From Mastigias papua (lineage: Eukaryota > Cnidaria > Scyphozoa > Rhizostomeae > Mastigiidae), in assembly GCA_964019165.1 (NCBI GenBank), contig OZ025268.1, forward strand, positions 16,278,852-16,342,851: a stretch of 64,000 bases of DNA, given 5' to 3'. Within the stretch, counting starts at the first letter, position 1, and each line of letters starts with the position of its first letter. A program made the translations under genes and the position numbers. Shown here one piece after another: positions 1-13,158 of this stretch. The notes beneath the pieces are model-generated. The model saw only the letters and a program-made list of their open reading frames with translations, had not been told where the DNA came from and did no database searches.

Positions 1-1051
1 GATTAGCTGTTTTTGACGAGAATCACTACCCGTTGTTAAATATCCAATATATTAAAAATGTTACTTTTTACGGATTTTGCCAATGCTTAAAAGTCTTTGC
101 TAGGATTCTTAGAAGGTTATTATAGATCCTAAGGTTTCTTACCAATTAAAAATGAACGTTAAAAACTTGAATAGAATTCCTAGGTAGAAAATCTATCTTT
201 TATGCAAAAGATAGCATTACAATCAGCTGATTAAGTCCAAGGAACAAATCCTGTCTAAGTCACCTTCGTTTTTATCTTAAACAGAATCTAATTCCTGGCG
301 TAAAAATATGTCAAGATTTCATCTAAAGTACTAATACCTTAATTCCTAAAATTATCCCCTTGGGGACTTGTTAATTTTTGATACGTTTGGACGGGGACTA
401 ATACACCTTGTTTTATACGAACACACTTTATCAGAATACTAAAGCCTGATATGCCCAGCAGCAGATGAGAATTTTCACAAGTTCTCAACTACCCTCAATT
501 ATACACTGATTGTTAATAAATATCAGCATTTGGTACATTGATTTGGAAAGTAGTCCGGCCGATGTCTTAGACACTGTATGTATTGTGGCTAGTTTCTAAA
601 CTGCTTGTAAAGAGGCCACTCTTGAAATAAGAGCAATTTTAAGAAAATTTGAATCTTAAAACTATCAGGAATTTAGAAATGCTGAGCCTCGGTAAAAAGT
701 CTCTGGTTTGCATAAAAAAGGTGTGATGTACGAGGCAGTGGCAGATCTCTTATGGAGCATGGGAGATGCAGGTCAACTCATATATTGGTTCACTTGGCCG
801 AAAAGGAGAAGGCCCCTCGGTGAGGTTTTCTTACTGATCTTCAAATCATGGGGGCTTCTTATTGCTTACAGGGATGGTCTTACCGGCTCCAAGGGAGCTT
901 GTAAAATGCCACAAAAAATAAGTTTCACACTCTTGCTGTCCACAATATGAAAAGAACAATCTAAATATAATATCACTCAATAACAAAGTCCCCGTCATCT
1001 TTTGTGATGGAACTTATTAGCAAATAAAGTCAAATTCTCAAGGCTTAACTT
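1..1051. other. Flanking sequence without a recognised gene
   Basis: AT-rich sequence with no reading frame that resembles a known protein. The longest frame (708-950, plus, 80 codons) has no recognisable motif and no splice context tying it to a neighbour. The 3' end of the minus-strand frame that stops at 1052 probably extends its untranslated region into this stretch. Confidence 0.5.
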
Positions 1052-1591
1052 TTACTTGAACCTATTGCGAAGTGAAAACCTGGAAAATTTTACCTTTCTG
1101 AAGAGATCCCTTCGATGAATTCCAACACTGTCTGTAAAATATGGTTCAGGCTTAAATTTTCCTTCGCGTATAAACATCACCCTAGAAGTCTGTGAGCTGG
1201 GTGGTCTGTGTTTTGTTTCAAAACTAGGCCTAGAATCCTGTTCTTTTTCCATTAAAAGAGCAGGCAAGTGCAAGGCAGGCACTGCGGGGTCGATTAGCCT
1301 AGTACTTGTTGCTTCACTGGTAGATATCGCCACACCAGAGCCTTTGACCATAGCCGATCTACTATTTCTCAGTGTAGGGTGCGGCTGATAAATTTTAACT
1401 GAGAAGTCAATTGGCTTGATATCCCAAACGGTCTTGACTTTGTTCGCTTCTATCCTGTCCTTCTTGAGAGTCATTGATGTCAAGGAAACATCACTTCTCG
1501 ACTTCTCTAGTCCTTGCACAGCATCAAGGGCCACCATGGAGTCAAACCTCATTAATGATTGAGCATGACTGGTCTCTGTACTTGCAGCCAT
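1052..1591 (-). CDS. Uncharacterised 179-residue protein, probable single exon or terminal exon
   Basis: An open frame of 179 codons from an ATG at 1591 to a stop at 1052. It is the longest uninterrupted non-repeat frame outside the recognised genes apart from the RETSAT last exon. The product is basic and rich in Ser, Arg and Lys, with no signal peptide, membrane segment or catalytic motif I can see. Recurrent short Pro/Arg patterns such as KIYQPHPTLRNSRSA and REGKFKPEPYFTD give it the look of small, partly disordered cytoskeletal or ciliary proteins, but I cannot assign a family. Its start lies about 450 bp from the divergent LisH-WD40 gene, so the two may share a promoter. It could also be the last exon of a longer gene or a chance frame. 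Composition and length argue mildly for a real gene. Confidence 0.5.
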   Translation of the reverse strand: MAASTETSHAQSLMRFDSMVALDAVQGLEKSRSDVSLTSMTLKKDRIEANKVKTVWDIKPIDFSVKIYQPHPTLRNSRSAMVKGSGVAISTSEATSTRLIDPAVPALHLPALLMEKEQDSRPSFETKHRPPSSQTSRVMFIREGKFKPEPYFTDSVGIHRRDLFRKVKFSRFSLRNRFK

Positions 1592-2039
1592 ACCTTCCTA
1601 TCAATTTTCAAAACATCTTATGAATTATGCATAAGAAACTATCAAGGAGAAATAGACTTTAATAGTTGTTTACACAACCGGAAGGATTCCATAGAAACAA
1701 GGCAGCAATGTGTTTGCAGTCTCGTATTGGATAAGAGGCATAACTAAGTGTGGATAAAAGCAAAAAAATACAGTATAGTGTCGTGATCATTTTATTGCTA
1801 ATGTTGGCACGTAGTCATATAGAGTTGCAAAGATCACTGTCAATTATCAACTAGTTGTTGGTCTCTTTTAGTAGGACATTCTGGTTAAATAAACTTACTT
1901 GTGGTGAGCAGTAGACTGTATGCAACCCAACTGGAAATTTCCCGCCAATAATTTAAGTTACCTTTCGATAGAACAGGTAGCTGTTTGAACTGGAGGCTGG
2001 TTATATATGACTGATGAGAAGATTGTCCTGTGAACGACC
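1592..2039. promoter_or_regulatory. Possible bidirectional promoter between divergent genes
   Basis: A gap of about 450 bp separates two divergent start codons (1591 minus, 2040 plus). I see no TATA box or other motif I would defend. The call rests only on the head-to-head arrangement and depends on the minus-strand frame being a real gene. Confidence 0.3.
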
Positions 2040-5000
2040 ATGGATAGAACAAAGAAAGCAATGTACCTTGTCTGTCAATTTTTGGAAGAGCAAGGGTACT
2101 CGCAGACCTTACGGAAGCTCACTTCAGAGAGGTATTTATTTGCTTAGTTGTATATGTAGGAAAGAGGTCTTTTGTTGTTTTCGTCAGGTAAAATATCTGG
2201 TCCTCTATTTGTAGATCATGTCACAGACTAAGTATTAAACTCTGTGTTTAAATCTAGAACTAGAAACCATTATACAGCCCACTGGTATCTGCATGATTAA
2301 CAACAAATGTATTGATATTTGATGACACATGTTAAAAACTACACCAACATTAGGCCTGGTTTGGAATATCTTGTTGAAACGCCTGTTTTCCCTGTTATGT
2401 AGTTTTTAGCTGAAGATAGATTTATTACATGTAGATTTTAGCTATCAACGTAGATGATAGAAGTAAGTAAAAGTGTTGTTTAATTCATATTTTCAGTGGA
2501 TTTGACTATGGAGCAGAATCACGCAGTGCTTCGTTTTCCTCAGGTGCCCTTATGGCCCTCATTGGTAAGTTACCATAAACTGGTTTTTCACTGACTTTTA
2601 CATACCTGAAAGCATTTCCTACCATTTATTTATGGTGAATTTAAAGATACCTACTGAATGTTTGCCTATTGTTTCTATAGACCTGAAGATTGAAATCCCT
2701 TTGTAAAACTACATTTCATCTTGTTTTCTTTTAGACTGTAACTTGGAGGATGAAAAGTTATTAAATCAAAGACAGCACTTGGTATGGCTTTGGTGTACAT
2801 TTTGAATTACCTCTATCATGTTCAGCAAGTAATCAGTACTGACATCATTCCTTGGCTCCTATCTTTATTTGATTAAAGTTGTTTTCAGTGACTGAACAGA
2901 ATTAATGATCACCTATGAATTACATATGTAGCATTGTCTCTCCTAAAGTATTGTATTCTTTGATAAAAACACATTACAATATCTACTTTTGAATGCTTCT
3001 TATGCAGGGCCTTTTTTAACATACAAACTGGGGGGGGGGCAAATGCCCCCCAGTTCCCAACTTTGCCCCCTGAGTGAAGAGGTTTTTTACCCCAGAAAAG
3101 TGCCCCTTTTTGTATAGGTTCTCAGTTATGTCATCAAACAACTACTGCTGTCATCATGTTGCAATGAATGGAACCCCTCAAGTTTCATCAGCAAAAGAAT
3201 GGACCACAATAACATTTTTGCACAACATTAGGAAACTGTGTAATACACGAACAGTATGATATTGTAATAATTACAAAACTAAAGATTTCATCTCCAAGCT
3301 TTTTTACATCAAAACTTGACATTTATGAACATTGTTTCAATATATCACATGTATCAACCTTATTTCAAATTAGGCTTTTTGTCCTAGTATCATGTCCCTT
3401 TTTAAGAGTTTGCCCCCAATAAAAATATGTTTAAAAAGGCTATGTTCTTATGTTCAAGCATTGCAGTCCTAGTGGTAAGTTAACTTTGGCTGACTGTCTA
3501 GGGGTAACAAATAGCAAGCCACTAGAATGTAGTGCCCAAGGACAGTAAACATCTGTTATTTACTTGCTTACTTTCTTATTTACCTTCACACTGATATGCA
3601 GAAGGTATATCTTTGTCTCTAATGGTCTGTTTAAAAAAATAAAAATGAATGCTTTCTGTGCATAATAATACATTTTTTAATCTATATTATTAAACCTAAT
3701 CATTAGCAAATATTATAATGTCACCCCCCCCCCCAAGTTTAGATCTTATGCCCAACAAGAATCTGTAAGAGACAGAGAATGGAATTAATTTTAACTGGGG
3801 ATGAGACTTAATGAAAAATTACTTCATTGGATATTTATTGGATTGTATTGATATTCTTTGTTTTTTAGCTCCCAATTGGTGATGGCTGCTTTGCTAATGA
3901 GGTTTGTATAGATTTAATATCCTATAAGACTGAATGCAAAGTTTTTTACTGTACAAATTATAGAGAGATTTACTCAATACCCAAAATGGTTTTATGGTAT
4001 TGATGAATAGGCATGTCTTCATATGGTGATGCACTTTGAATGTATCCAATGTCATGTTATAAATATAGGCATGTTTGTGCAAATCTTCTTCACATCATTC
4101 CTATTCAAATTGTCTTTCAATGTTTTTTCAAGCTAGCACATTTTTTTCTTTGTACTGTAATGTAGCCATGAATACAAACTTTGTGTTCTTGGAAAATTGA
4201 TTATTTTACTATAAAGCTATCTGGGTGGTATCAAACTTTGTCTTTTCTTTATGATTATAGGAATATTGCTGTTTATCAGGCTTTTCTGCTGGTGCAAATA
4301 TCATAACATCAAGGCTTCGATCAGATGGAGGTTTGTAGGACCAATTTTGTTTGAATTCCAGGGCAGATGTGTATACTTGCCATTGTTTGCTTTCATTTTC
4401 ACACTGTTAATTTCTATTTTCAAATCTCTGTGTGTACTTTGCATAAAATTGCTTTTAGTCCTTTACTGGTTTCCAAACATTTGTCATTTATAGCTTGACA
4501 ATCGGACAGAACAAATAGAAACAGTTGACTTGATATTGCCCAGTTTGTTATATTTACAAGATGCTTTTCTGGTATTCAGTTTTAGTCTCAGCATGCTCTG
4601 GCAAACAGTTACATGTTTTTGAACTAGGACACGATATCAAATGTACAGTATCAGAGGCAGTGCCTAAATGGTGTGACTACCATTCAGCAGCAGTCCTATC
4701 AGTTGAGTTCCATCCAACAGACAAGTGAGTATCAACTTCTGTTCTAACCTGGGCCATCGCAAGGATGACCCTTCTGGGGGTGTGAAATAAACATATTGCC
4801 AGCAAAATGGCCATGGCATCCAGGGACTGGGTGTGTTTTGTGAGAGCAGCCACAAAGCTAGGGGTGGACCAAGGGGCATTGCCCACCAGCCTAGAAAATT
4901 TGTCCCCTTTGCCTTTCCACAGATTTTTAAGCTGAAAGTATTATTTTGCCTAAAAACGTAGGAAATAGACATTTTGACACATAATAACCAGAATATCTAC

Positions 5001-8000
5001 GTTTCTCACACGTTCTATTTCTTTCTAGAATGGAGTTATCTCTAAATGTAGATAGGCCATTTTCCTAGAATCTTAAGGGTGTGGTTGCAAAAATTTTCCT
5101 GAGAGACCCCCATCGTCCCTTTTCACTACTACCCTCACCTTTTCAGAGCTGGCTTCGTTACTGTAGCACAGCCAACACTGTTAAATAATCAGCTACTTCC
5201 TAAATGTATCTCTGGTCAAACCCTTATAAAAGAACTCTACTGATAGTCACTCCACTTAAAGTCATACGTTATAGTCACTACTTTTTACCTCCCCAAGCAG
5301 CAAAATAACCTTTTACCGTAATAATTAGGACTTTTCTTACTTGTCTTACACACTTAGCCATGCGTCATAATCTTTTAGAAGCAAACAGGAGGCTAAGGGC
5401 ATGAAATGAACGACCTTTTTTATCAGAACATTGTAGTCATCACGACAAACAGCTTTTTATGACTTTAGAACCAGAGTTGCAACAAAAATAGAGACATTTC
5501 ATCGTCTTTTAGAGATGTTTCAATTAGACGACATATACTGTTAAGCCAAGACTTTGTATGACTTATGCATGTGTTTTTGTCCTTTGCAGGGATCTGTTTC
5601 TCACTGGTGGAATGGATAGAGTCGTTTGTGTATGGAGTCTCAATTGTTCTGAAACTCCTTTAGCCTCATATCAGAATCACTCAAAGTATGTTCTTGGATA
5701 AAGGATTCGACATTTTGTCCATACTTTGTCCTTGATATATAGTGTGTTTATATATGCATACAAGTATTCCGTTCATGTACAATATGAAAATATCTGTATA
5801 AAAAATTACGGTGGTTGAAATGCACGAATGGCTCCATTCTCTTACTAATTTTTTTTTGGTTAAGTCTGTCTACATAGTTTCTGCGCCTGCTTAGTACCTT
5901 TTGGGGTTAAAATTTAATTTCAAGATAATATTCTTTTTTTTGATTAATTAATTTAATGTATAGAAATGCAGGTTACAAATTAGAGCAGTTTGCGGTTTGA
6001 ATCTGGGATAAGCCAAGCTTGGTTGTACCAATTTAATGAAACATTAGTGTATCTCAAGATTCAAATTTTCAGTGATATATTGATCTACAATAACTTGCGC
6101 ATTCTCGTTTCAACTATGTTCATTCCTACCTCATGAGAACATTCAACGTATACTGACTTTTACTTTCAGTTCCAAACGTACTTTCAACCTCAAAAAGTAA
6201 AATCCTCTACGCAGGTACGTTGTAAGGGTAAAATGGGCTCCGTCTGGAAAGTATTTCGCAACTGCATCTTACGATAAAAGTGTTTGTATCTATAGGTAAG
6301 TTTAATCTCATTCAGTTTTTTTCATTTTCAGTTTTTTTTCATTTTCAGTTTTTTTCATTTTCGGTTTGTTTCATTTTCAGTTTTTTCGTTTGCAGCTTTT
6401 ATCATTTTCAGTTTTCTATTACTCTATTACTTGATTGATTTGGCTTCAACTGATATTTAGAATTTCCTGTTCGTTATTCTTGCTGAAAAGGTAGCTAAAA
6501 CCCATACGTGAAGGGGGAGTAGGGAATAGGAAAATGACAACGGAATTCAATGATAGGAGAGTTTTTATAATTAAATCAGAAAATGTTCAAAATGTCCGTT
6601 TGGGAAAAGATGTGGAAGTGTTTTGTCGTTGAAGTATGAAATATTTTATATGTACAAGGTGACTCACTTTTAGAAGATTGCCAAACGCAAAAAGTTTACA
6701 CCACAGGATATTGGGAATATATGTTACACTTTCATAGCTACATAATTGTTCTATTGATATTGTTCAAACTGATTTTCCATTATTAGTTACTTATTACACT
6801 GAAATATTGAAGCCATAGTTGCTAAGGAAATTTGCTCCGTGGAGAAAACAAACCAGCTTAGAGTACTTTTAAAAATCCATTTATTAACATGATTGCACAA
6901 ATCCAGCCCCCCAATAAGTCCGGCACCCATTAATTGAAGTTTCCAAACAATTCCAACCCCCCCGCTAATTCCAACCCCCCCCGCTAATTCCACCCCCCCC
7001 CCGCTAATTGAATTTTCCAAACAACTCCAACCCCCCCCCCGTTAATTCCGATCCCCCCGGCAATTAGGCACTTAAGAGTAGACGCTTATTTTTAATTACT
7101 CGTAAAGATTTTTGCCCCAGTCGTATTTTATTTATGGTTCTTAATTTTCTCGTTACAGACAGCAAGTCAGTGGCGATGTGAATTTTGAGCTATTAAAAGT
7201 ACTGCAACATCCAGGCTGTGTGGAAGCAATATGCTTCAGACAGGTATTATTTAGTATCCTGCACTTAAATAATTTTGTTAGATCAGTTCAAATTGTATAT
7301 TTGTTTAATCACTATGTTGAATCCTACATAGAAATTTGGAATTTTAATTCGGGTCTACAGTTACAAAATTAAGGGAATTTGTAGTTTCTGTGACAGCTGT
7401 TATTTGCATATTAAATAATTTGAAGTCGAAACACATTTTATAAATAAGATGCTGTTTAGATGTGGAAATTTTGTGGCGTATAGGAGACATTTTCACCTTT
7501 AGCTAATTCATTTTTTCTAAGAATAATAGTGTAACAACAGTTGAAAAATACCCGAATTCAGTTTGTTTAAAGTTCTTTTTGTTTTAAATTGTTTACCACT
7601 CCGATCTTAAATTGTGATTTTGACTGCTTTTAATGCTCACCATAAAGTAAAGTTACAAATTAAAGGGCTCTGACTCTAACTGTTCATACTTTACATGAAT
7701 AAGGAAACCTTTGATATCATCTTTTTCGATATCATATTTTGTATCATATTTCTCTGATGACCGACTTTTACCCATTCTATTGAAAAGGATGAAGATGTCC
7801 TCATTGTAGCTGTCAGGAACGATAACCGACTGTGGATTTACGATTTGTCGAAGGAAAACATTACTGAGGTATTGATGATATCGACAGTTTTGCTCTCACG
7901 CCAGTGGCTTCTTACTAGAGAAACTTGATTTTCAGCAAGTCCCATTCGAAGTCAAAGCAGTTACATCAACATTGTACTTTTTAAGTTTTGTTTGCAATTT

Positions 8001-10128
8001 ATCTCCTTGTGTTTACCATCGATTCAATTTCCATTTAGTCTTGTTCCTCTTTTCATTTTCTCCATCTTTTAAGCACTTTTAGAAACTTATCTTCTGGAAA
8101 GAGTGTAAATTGAGTTTACTGGCTTATTGCCTTACAAGTCGCAAGACTCGTAAAACTGCTTGCGGAAATTTCTCTATATATAGAAAGTAACGTTTTTAGT
8201 CGATGGAAATTTCTTTTGGTTTACCCGGATTCTATTGAATTTTAGTGTACTTTCTTGAATATGAACGCATTTGGTGATGATTACGTTAGTTTCACGGCAA
8301 TGGATTTGTCTTTGTCACCTAATGGAAAATATTTGCTTGTTAGCACAGGTATGATTGATATTGCTACAAATATCATTTTTATTTTTTTACGATTCTTTTC
8401 ATCTCTTTGGTCGTTTTCTTCACAGTACTTACATAGGCTTTTTTATATCATAAACAACTTTTCGTTTTCAGCCCAGATGTGTCTCAATATGTTGTGAAAT
8501 ATAAATGAAAATTCCATGTTTTAAATGATTTCACAAGCGTAACTCTTACTTTTTGAGTTTATGCAAAGCGGATTATCTTAGATCATGAGTTTGTTTCCAT
8601 TCTGACAGATGGTTTCTTTTAAAAACCGTTTTTTTAAGTTTATATCCTACAGCTCAACCTGCCTGTGTTTCTAAACTTTTTCTTAATTTGTGCGTAATTT
8701 GAGCTTCATGTCTCTTAGATACTTGTTTCTTGCAAAAAATGAAAACGTGTATTCCCATTGTTGTGTGATATCTCTAACTTACCATATCAGATCCCTGACT
8801 TCTTTGAGGTGTTTCTACGTCCCGTACTTGCGATGAATTTCTTTGATTTTCTTAGCATTATGTTAATCATGACTTCTGGACCCTAATACTATCCAATATC
8901 TCTTCCTCGTTCAATGAATACTTTCCTGTTCTAACAGTGTATGATCTTTTTCTTTGTGAAATGACATGCGTTAGCTGGAACGAAACGCCCCACACTGCCA
9001 GTTTCTTAAAATAGAATGGAAAGTTAGTGCTTAGATTTGTCAGTGTAGTGTTCATCCTGTGAAAAGTACTTTTTATTTGACAGCTTCGAAGTACGAAACG
9101 GTGAATTAAATGCAATTCGATATGCATATATAATTTCAAGAATATGCAGCACTTTCTTTTCGGAAAACTATGCCCACATTCGTGCTGTCCAATGAGAGAA
9201 TACATAATGTATAGAAATAGCGTACAAGAGACTTCATGCTTACGTAATTGAGCAGCCTGAGGTGTTTATATTTGAATATAAATAAAATAGTTATAATTAT
9301 ATAATATATAATTTGATAATAATAATATATAATTATAATATATATAGTATATAATATATTTATATAATTTTTATATATTTGTATTTGAATAATCAGGCTG
9401 TTAGTGTCATAAGATATTTCTTTGAAGATTTCTATATAATTCGTGGAATAAAGATTCATGTTCCAAAATTTAAAAGGGATATTATTAAGAGATTTAAGTT
9501 TCAATGGATTTTACGTTTGATCTTTGTAACTTTGAGTCATTTGTCTTTACTAACGTAAGGCGACTGCTACCAGACGTTATTTCATATATCATATTTTTTC
9601 AGAATTTCATGAATTTCACATGTGATTTTTTAGATCAGCATAGAATCATTCTTTTTCATATCAACAATGGAGATCAAGTAAATATTTTCTTTTCATCTGT
9701 TTCGTGGATCATAATTTCCCCAAGACCTTTCTCTTTTGATTATTACTATATGCTATAAAGCTGAGCAATAGCCATTTCATTTCATTTTATTTCATTTAAT
9801 ACTATTTAGACGCATAAAAAAGTTTCAGTATAAGCTAACAATATTGTTTTCCAGAATGAAGTGTTAAAAAGGAAAATTAATGGATATGATGTAGTAAAGT
9901 AAAAAATAATAAAGCAATCCTAATACAATCTCTTAATGAAGCAAAGAAAAGAAAACAAGATAAGAGAAAACATTAGCTCTGACTCAGTGCATTGACATCG
10001 TCTATTAATAGCCATTTGAAGGCACTGAGGGAGGGTGCCACTTTAGTTTCCCTACTCAAGCAGTTCCAAAGTCTGGCCCCTTGATACGAGAACGACCTGT
10101 GACCAGCTCCAGTTTTAAAGTGGAAATT

Positions 10129-10209
<81 letters not shown>

Positions 10210-11729
10210 GTGTGTGTGTGGATTCATACATACATGCATAAATGTGTGTATCCTGATTGCTTCTTTAATAAAAATGGCACCCCGACTTTTTAAAGCGTCT
10301 CTCTTTTCAAAATTCAATGCAGCTGTTGACGGTCTAAACTCTTGTCTACATTATACACTTAGTTTTGTTCCAATACTTTCGGTTATATAGGTCTTTTGTA
10401 ATCCCCTATCCGAGATAATTTTGGTTGTACTTTGTAAACTTCAGGGCTAATTATGTGTACTACTTTTCTCAACACGTGTTCATAGGTTGGTAATTTCTAT
10501 GGTGTATTGAATGACGAGTACAGTCAACCTAGGAATTGCTGGCACCCATCAGGGCTATACTTTTATTCGGTATGTATGCTGTCTATTTAGTTTTTTAAGT
10601 TGATATCAGCTGATATGTTGTTTTGTAACATCGAGGTTGAAAGGACAATCTTTCTGTTGTACAAATTTGCTAATCTAAGCTCCAGAATGAAGTTGTGTTT
10701 TTTTGGATAAGTACTTTATAGCAGGGTAGGTTGTACGTTGTAGCTTGTACATTCTGTCTAGTTGGCTGTGATACCAAGCCTTATTGATATTATGACTAAG
10801 TCTGAACATGTTTCATCACATAATCATACTTATCTAGAAATATCTGGAAGTTTCTTTTACTTAATATCTAGTAATGTTTCAGCACTGCTACAGATGACTC
10901 TTGTACCAAATATCTGCTCCAGTTGTACGTTTTTTGGAATCAAAGATTATTGTGCTTATTGTAGCTCTAAGCAACTTCCTGTAATAGAGTATAACTTTGA
11001 ATCTATCAGGGCAATTTTTGATACTTTATTTTGCCAAGATTTTGTCCTTTATTCCTTTGGTTGTTTCGTTGCAACATTTTAATTTTCTCCATAGACATCC
11101 GATGATAAAAGTATTTGCGTTTTTGAATTGTCATCTGGGAAAATTGTAAAGAAACTAAAAGGACACAATGGTCGCGTGGTAAGGGCATAAAATGTTTGCT
11201 ACTAATAAATTAGTGGGTCATGTAACTCGACATTTAGTCAGCTCGCTCATACCAAATGTTTTGAGTTGTTGCATATGTAGTATCCATGCTGTTTAACTTT
11301 CTTATTTTCCAGCCAGCTGGCTGCAATAGTCGCCAAAAGTTCTTGGAGACTCTGCACTTTTGTTAGTCTGCACTGCACTTTCATCCCCCTCATCCCTCTA
11401 GAAAATGTTGTTTTCTGGAAGAAGTGTATACGATAATGGAAAATTTTTTACTCGCACTACGACTGAAAGTTTCTCACAGATGAAACAGCGTTGCACTAGA
11501 AGCGATTTGGGTACCTGCATGCCGCAAGGATGAAAAAGCAGAGAGGAATATTGCTTTTTTTGTTTTTGTGCACGTCTCAAGGACTTTTGGCGGGTCTTGT
11601 AGGTTACTAGCGAACTGTCTCTCACACTATCGAGCTAACGAAGTACTCAACATGCGAATTAACTAACTAACTAACTAACAAACTAATTAACTAACTAGCT
11701 AACTAACTAATTAACTAACTAACTAACTT

Positions 11730-11765
<36 letters not shown>

Positions 11766-13158
11766 CTAGCTAATTACCAATTGGCCTATATAGCAAACCA
11801 ACCATCTTGATAGCTATCTATCCAACTTATGGAGAACTGCTTAGGGAACATGTATTTATGACGTCCACAAAAAGTACTAGGCATTTGATCCCCTCCCCCT
11901 ACTATCCACAAATGCCCAAAAGTGTCGAATTGCAGGACTCCCCGTTTTGTTGATATCCAAATCTTTATACTTATCCCACAACTGACCATAAATTCAAGTG
12001 GCATAGAAATAGAGTTACGTTATAGTTCCAGAAAGTCTTACCCCATTAAGCATCATTTTCAATCAATTTCATGCATTCATCTGAGTTCAAATTTCCGGTT
12101 TAACAACAACTTTCTAATGTAAGTTAGTCAGCCAATAATAAATCTATGCCAGAGTGGAAAGAAGATGTAGCGATGGTGTGTTCAAGAGATGCTTTGCAAA
12201 TGAAAAAATGTGGATGTCCACATTGTAGTATTGGAGTCACCCCCCTTCCGGCACCATCCACAACCACCTACAATTTACGGCCAGTATTTTTCCCCCTCCC
12301 CCCTCCATCTAGACGTCATAATGTATGGTCCTAGTAGGACGTTTTGAAGCAGGTCATTGATGATATAGATGCTCCTGACTCACCCTATGATGTTGATGAG
12401 ATCCACTGCATGTCAATCCTCGTTTCTCCTTCTGCATAAACTTGCATTTTACCTGTCAACTTACACTGAACCATACTAAACACTAATTGACTTTAACCAT
12501 CTTACACTGAACTGAATGGTCCAAGGGCCTAATCACTTTCCTCATCGAATCACTAACCAAGGAAACTTTTTTTGCTTATAGATGACAAAGTTTAAGCTAG
12601 ATGCATTCATCCCCATGTTATTTTTTGTTTGTACTTTTTCATTTCATAAATTTTTTATCCATAAAGCAACCCTTCAGCCTATAACTGTACTTAACTATCT
12701 AATTTAGTTGAAACTGAACAAAAATGTATACAATAAGTCTAATTAACGTGGAGTTTTTCTTCCAGGGAGTCATGTTTATTTTCATTCTTGCTCTTTAAAT
12801 ACGTTTTCAGTTTCCTTGTCAAATTTGGTTATTCCAGTGCTTAAGAATAGTGTAATGGAATTTTCTGCACATTCAGCCAAAAGCACGTACACTATCAGAG
12901 CATAATACTGCATAATCATCGCATAATTTTTTCATTAAACCCCAAACCTGCAGAACTTGATTATTCTCAATTTTTAACCAGTAATCTTTAGGAGAGTTTT
13001 TTGAGTTTTAGTTTTTGCCTTTGCATCTCTCAATAACTCTCTGTTTTTGCCTTGTTTTTCAGCGTGATATATCTTTCTGCGAAGACCTGGAGCTTCTTAT
13101 ATCAAGTGGTTATGATTCAACAGTGCGATTTTGGAAATTTAATCCTGAAAATAAGTAG
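2040..13158 (+). CDS. LisH and WD40-repeat protein, 15 exons, 398 residues
   Basis: Coding exons: 2040-2131, 2497-2564, 2735-2781, 3869-3901, 4261-4330, 4592-4724, 5590-5685, 6215-6295, 7159-7243, 7788-7868, 8246-8348, 9634-9677, 10486-10569, 11095-11178, 13063-13158. All introns are GT-AG, all phases join, and the total is 1197 nt ending in TAG. The N-terminus is a LisH dimerisation motif (residues about 4-30: [20 protein letters not shown]). From about residue 100 follow WD40 blades, seen as [61 protein letters not shown] and a last blade ending TVRFWKF close to the stop. This predicts one beta-propeller with a LisH dimeriser, a common design for scaffolds of ubiquitin-ligase or microtubule complexes. 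I do not recognise an ortholog name, so no function beyond scaffolding is claimed. The start is the first ATG that begins the LisH helix. Intron 3 carries a hAT-type MITE; introns 12 and 14 carry simple repeats. Confidence 0.9.
3005..3444 (+). mobile_element. Non-autonomous hAT-type MITE, copy 1, 440 bp
   Basis: The ends are imperfect terminal inverted repeats (CAGGGCCTTTTTTAACATA at the left, the complement of CATAGCCTTTTTAAACATA at the right). The element is flanked by a perfect 8-bp duplication TTCTTATG (2997-3004 and 3445-3452), the size typical of hAT elements. The interior is the reverse complement of the copy at 15482-15958. It sits in intron 3 of the LisH-WD40 gene. No transposase is encoded. 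Confidence 0.85.
6895..7071. repeat. C-rich minisatellite with GCTAATT units
   Basis: In intron 8 of the LisH-WD40 gene, runs of 7-10 C alternate with GCTAATTCCAA-like units, ending in GGCAATTAGGCAC. The same terminal motif and a neighbouring AATTAGCGGGGGG block recur at about 48017-48047, pointing to one dispersed family. Low-complexity C runs are also seen near 3724, 29936, 41283, 50450 and 56325. Confidence 0.5.
9973..10125 (-). mobile_element. LINE (CR1/Jockey-like) reverse-transcriptase C-terminal fragment
   Basis: On the minus strand the translation [15 protein letters not shown] followed by a Leu/Phe-rich stretch ending LSAFKWLL matches the C-terminal tail typical of CR1-like LINE ORF2 proteins (a SFSYRGAKLWN-type block then FKxxL). 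It is a short 5'-truncated relic directly beside a (TA)n tract, in intron 12 of the LisH-WD40 gene. No active-site motifs remain. Confidence 0.6.
10130..10206. repeat. (TA)n microsatellite
   Basis: About 75 bp of nearly pure TA dinucleotide repeat in intron 12 of the LisH-WD40 gene, running into a short TG-rich tract. Reading frames of alternating Ile and Tyr across it are artefacts. Confidence 0.95.
11658..11766. repeat. (AACT)n tetranucleotide microsatellite
   Basis: Roughly 26 units of AACT/ACTA with a few substitutions (AATT, AGCT), in the large intron 14 of the LisH-WD40 gene. Confidence 0.95.

Noticed and set aside
4664..4972. 102-codon minus-strand frame over 4664-4972
   Set aside because: It overlaps exon 6 of the LisH-WD40 gene on the opposite strand and has no motif; an antisense shadow.
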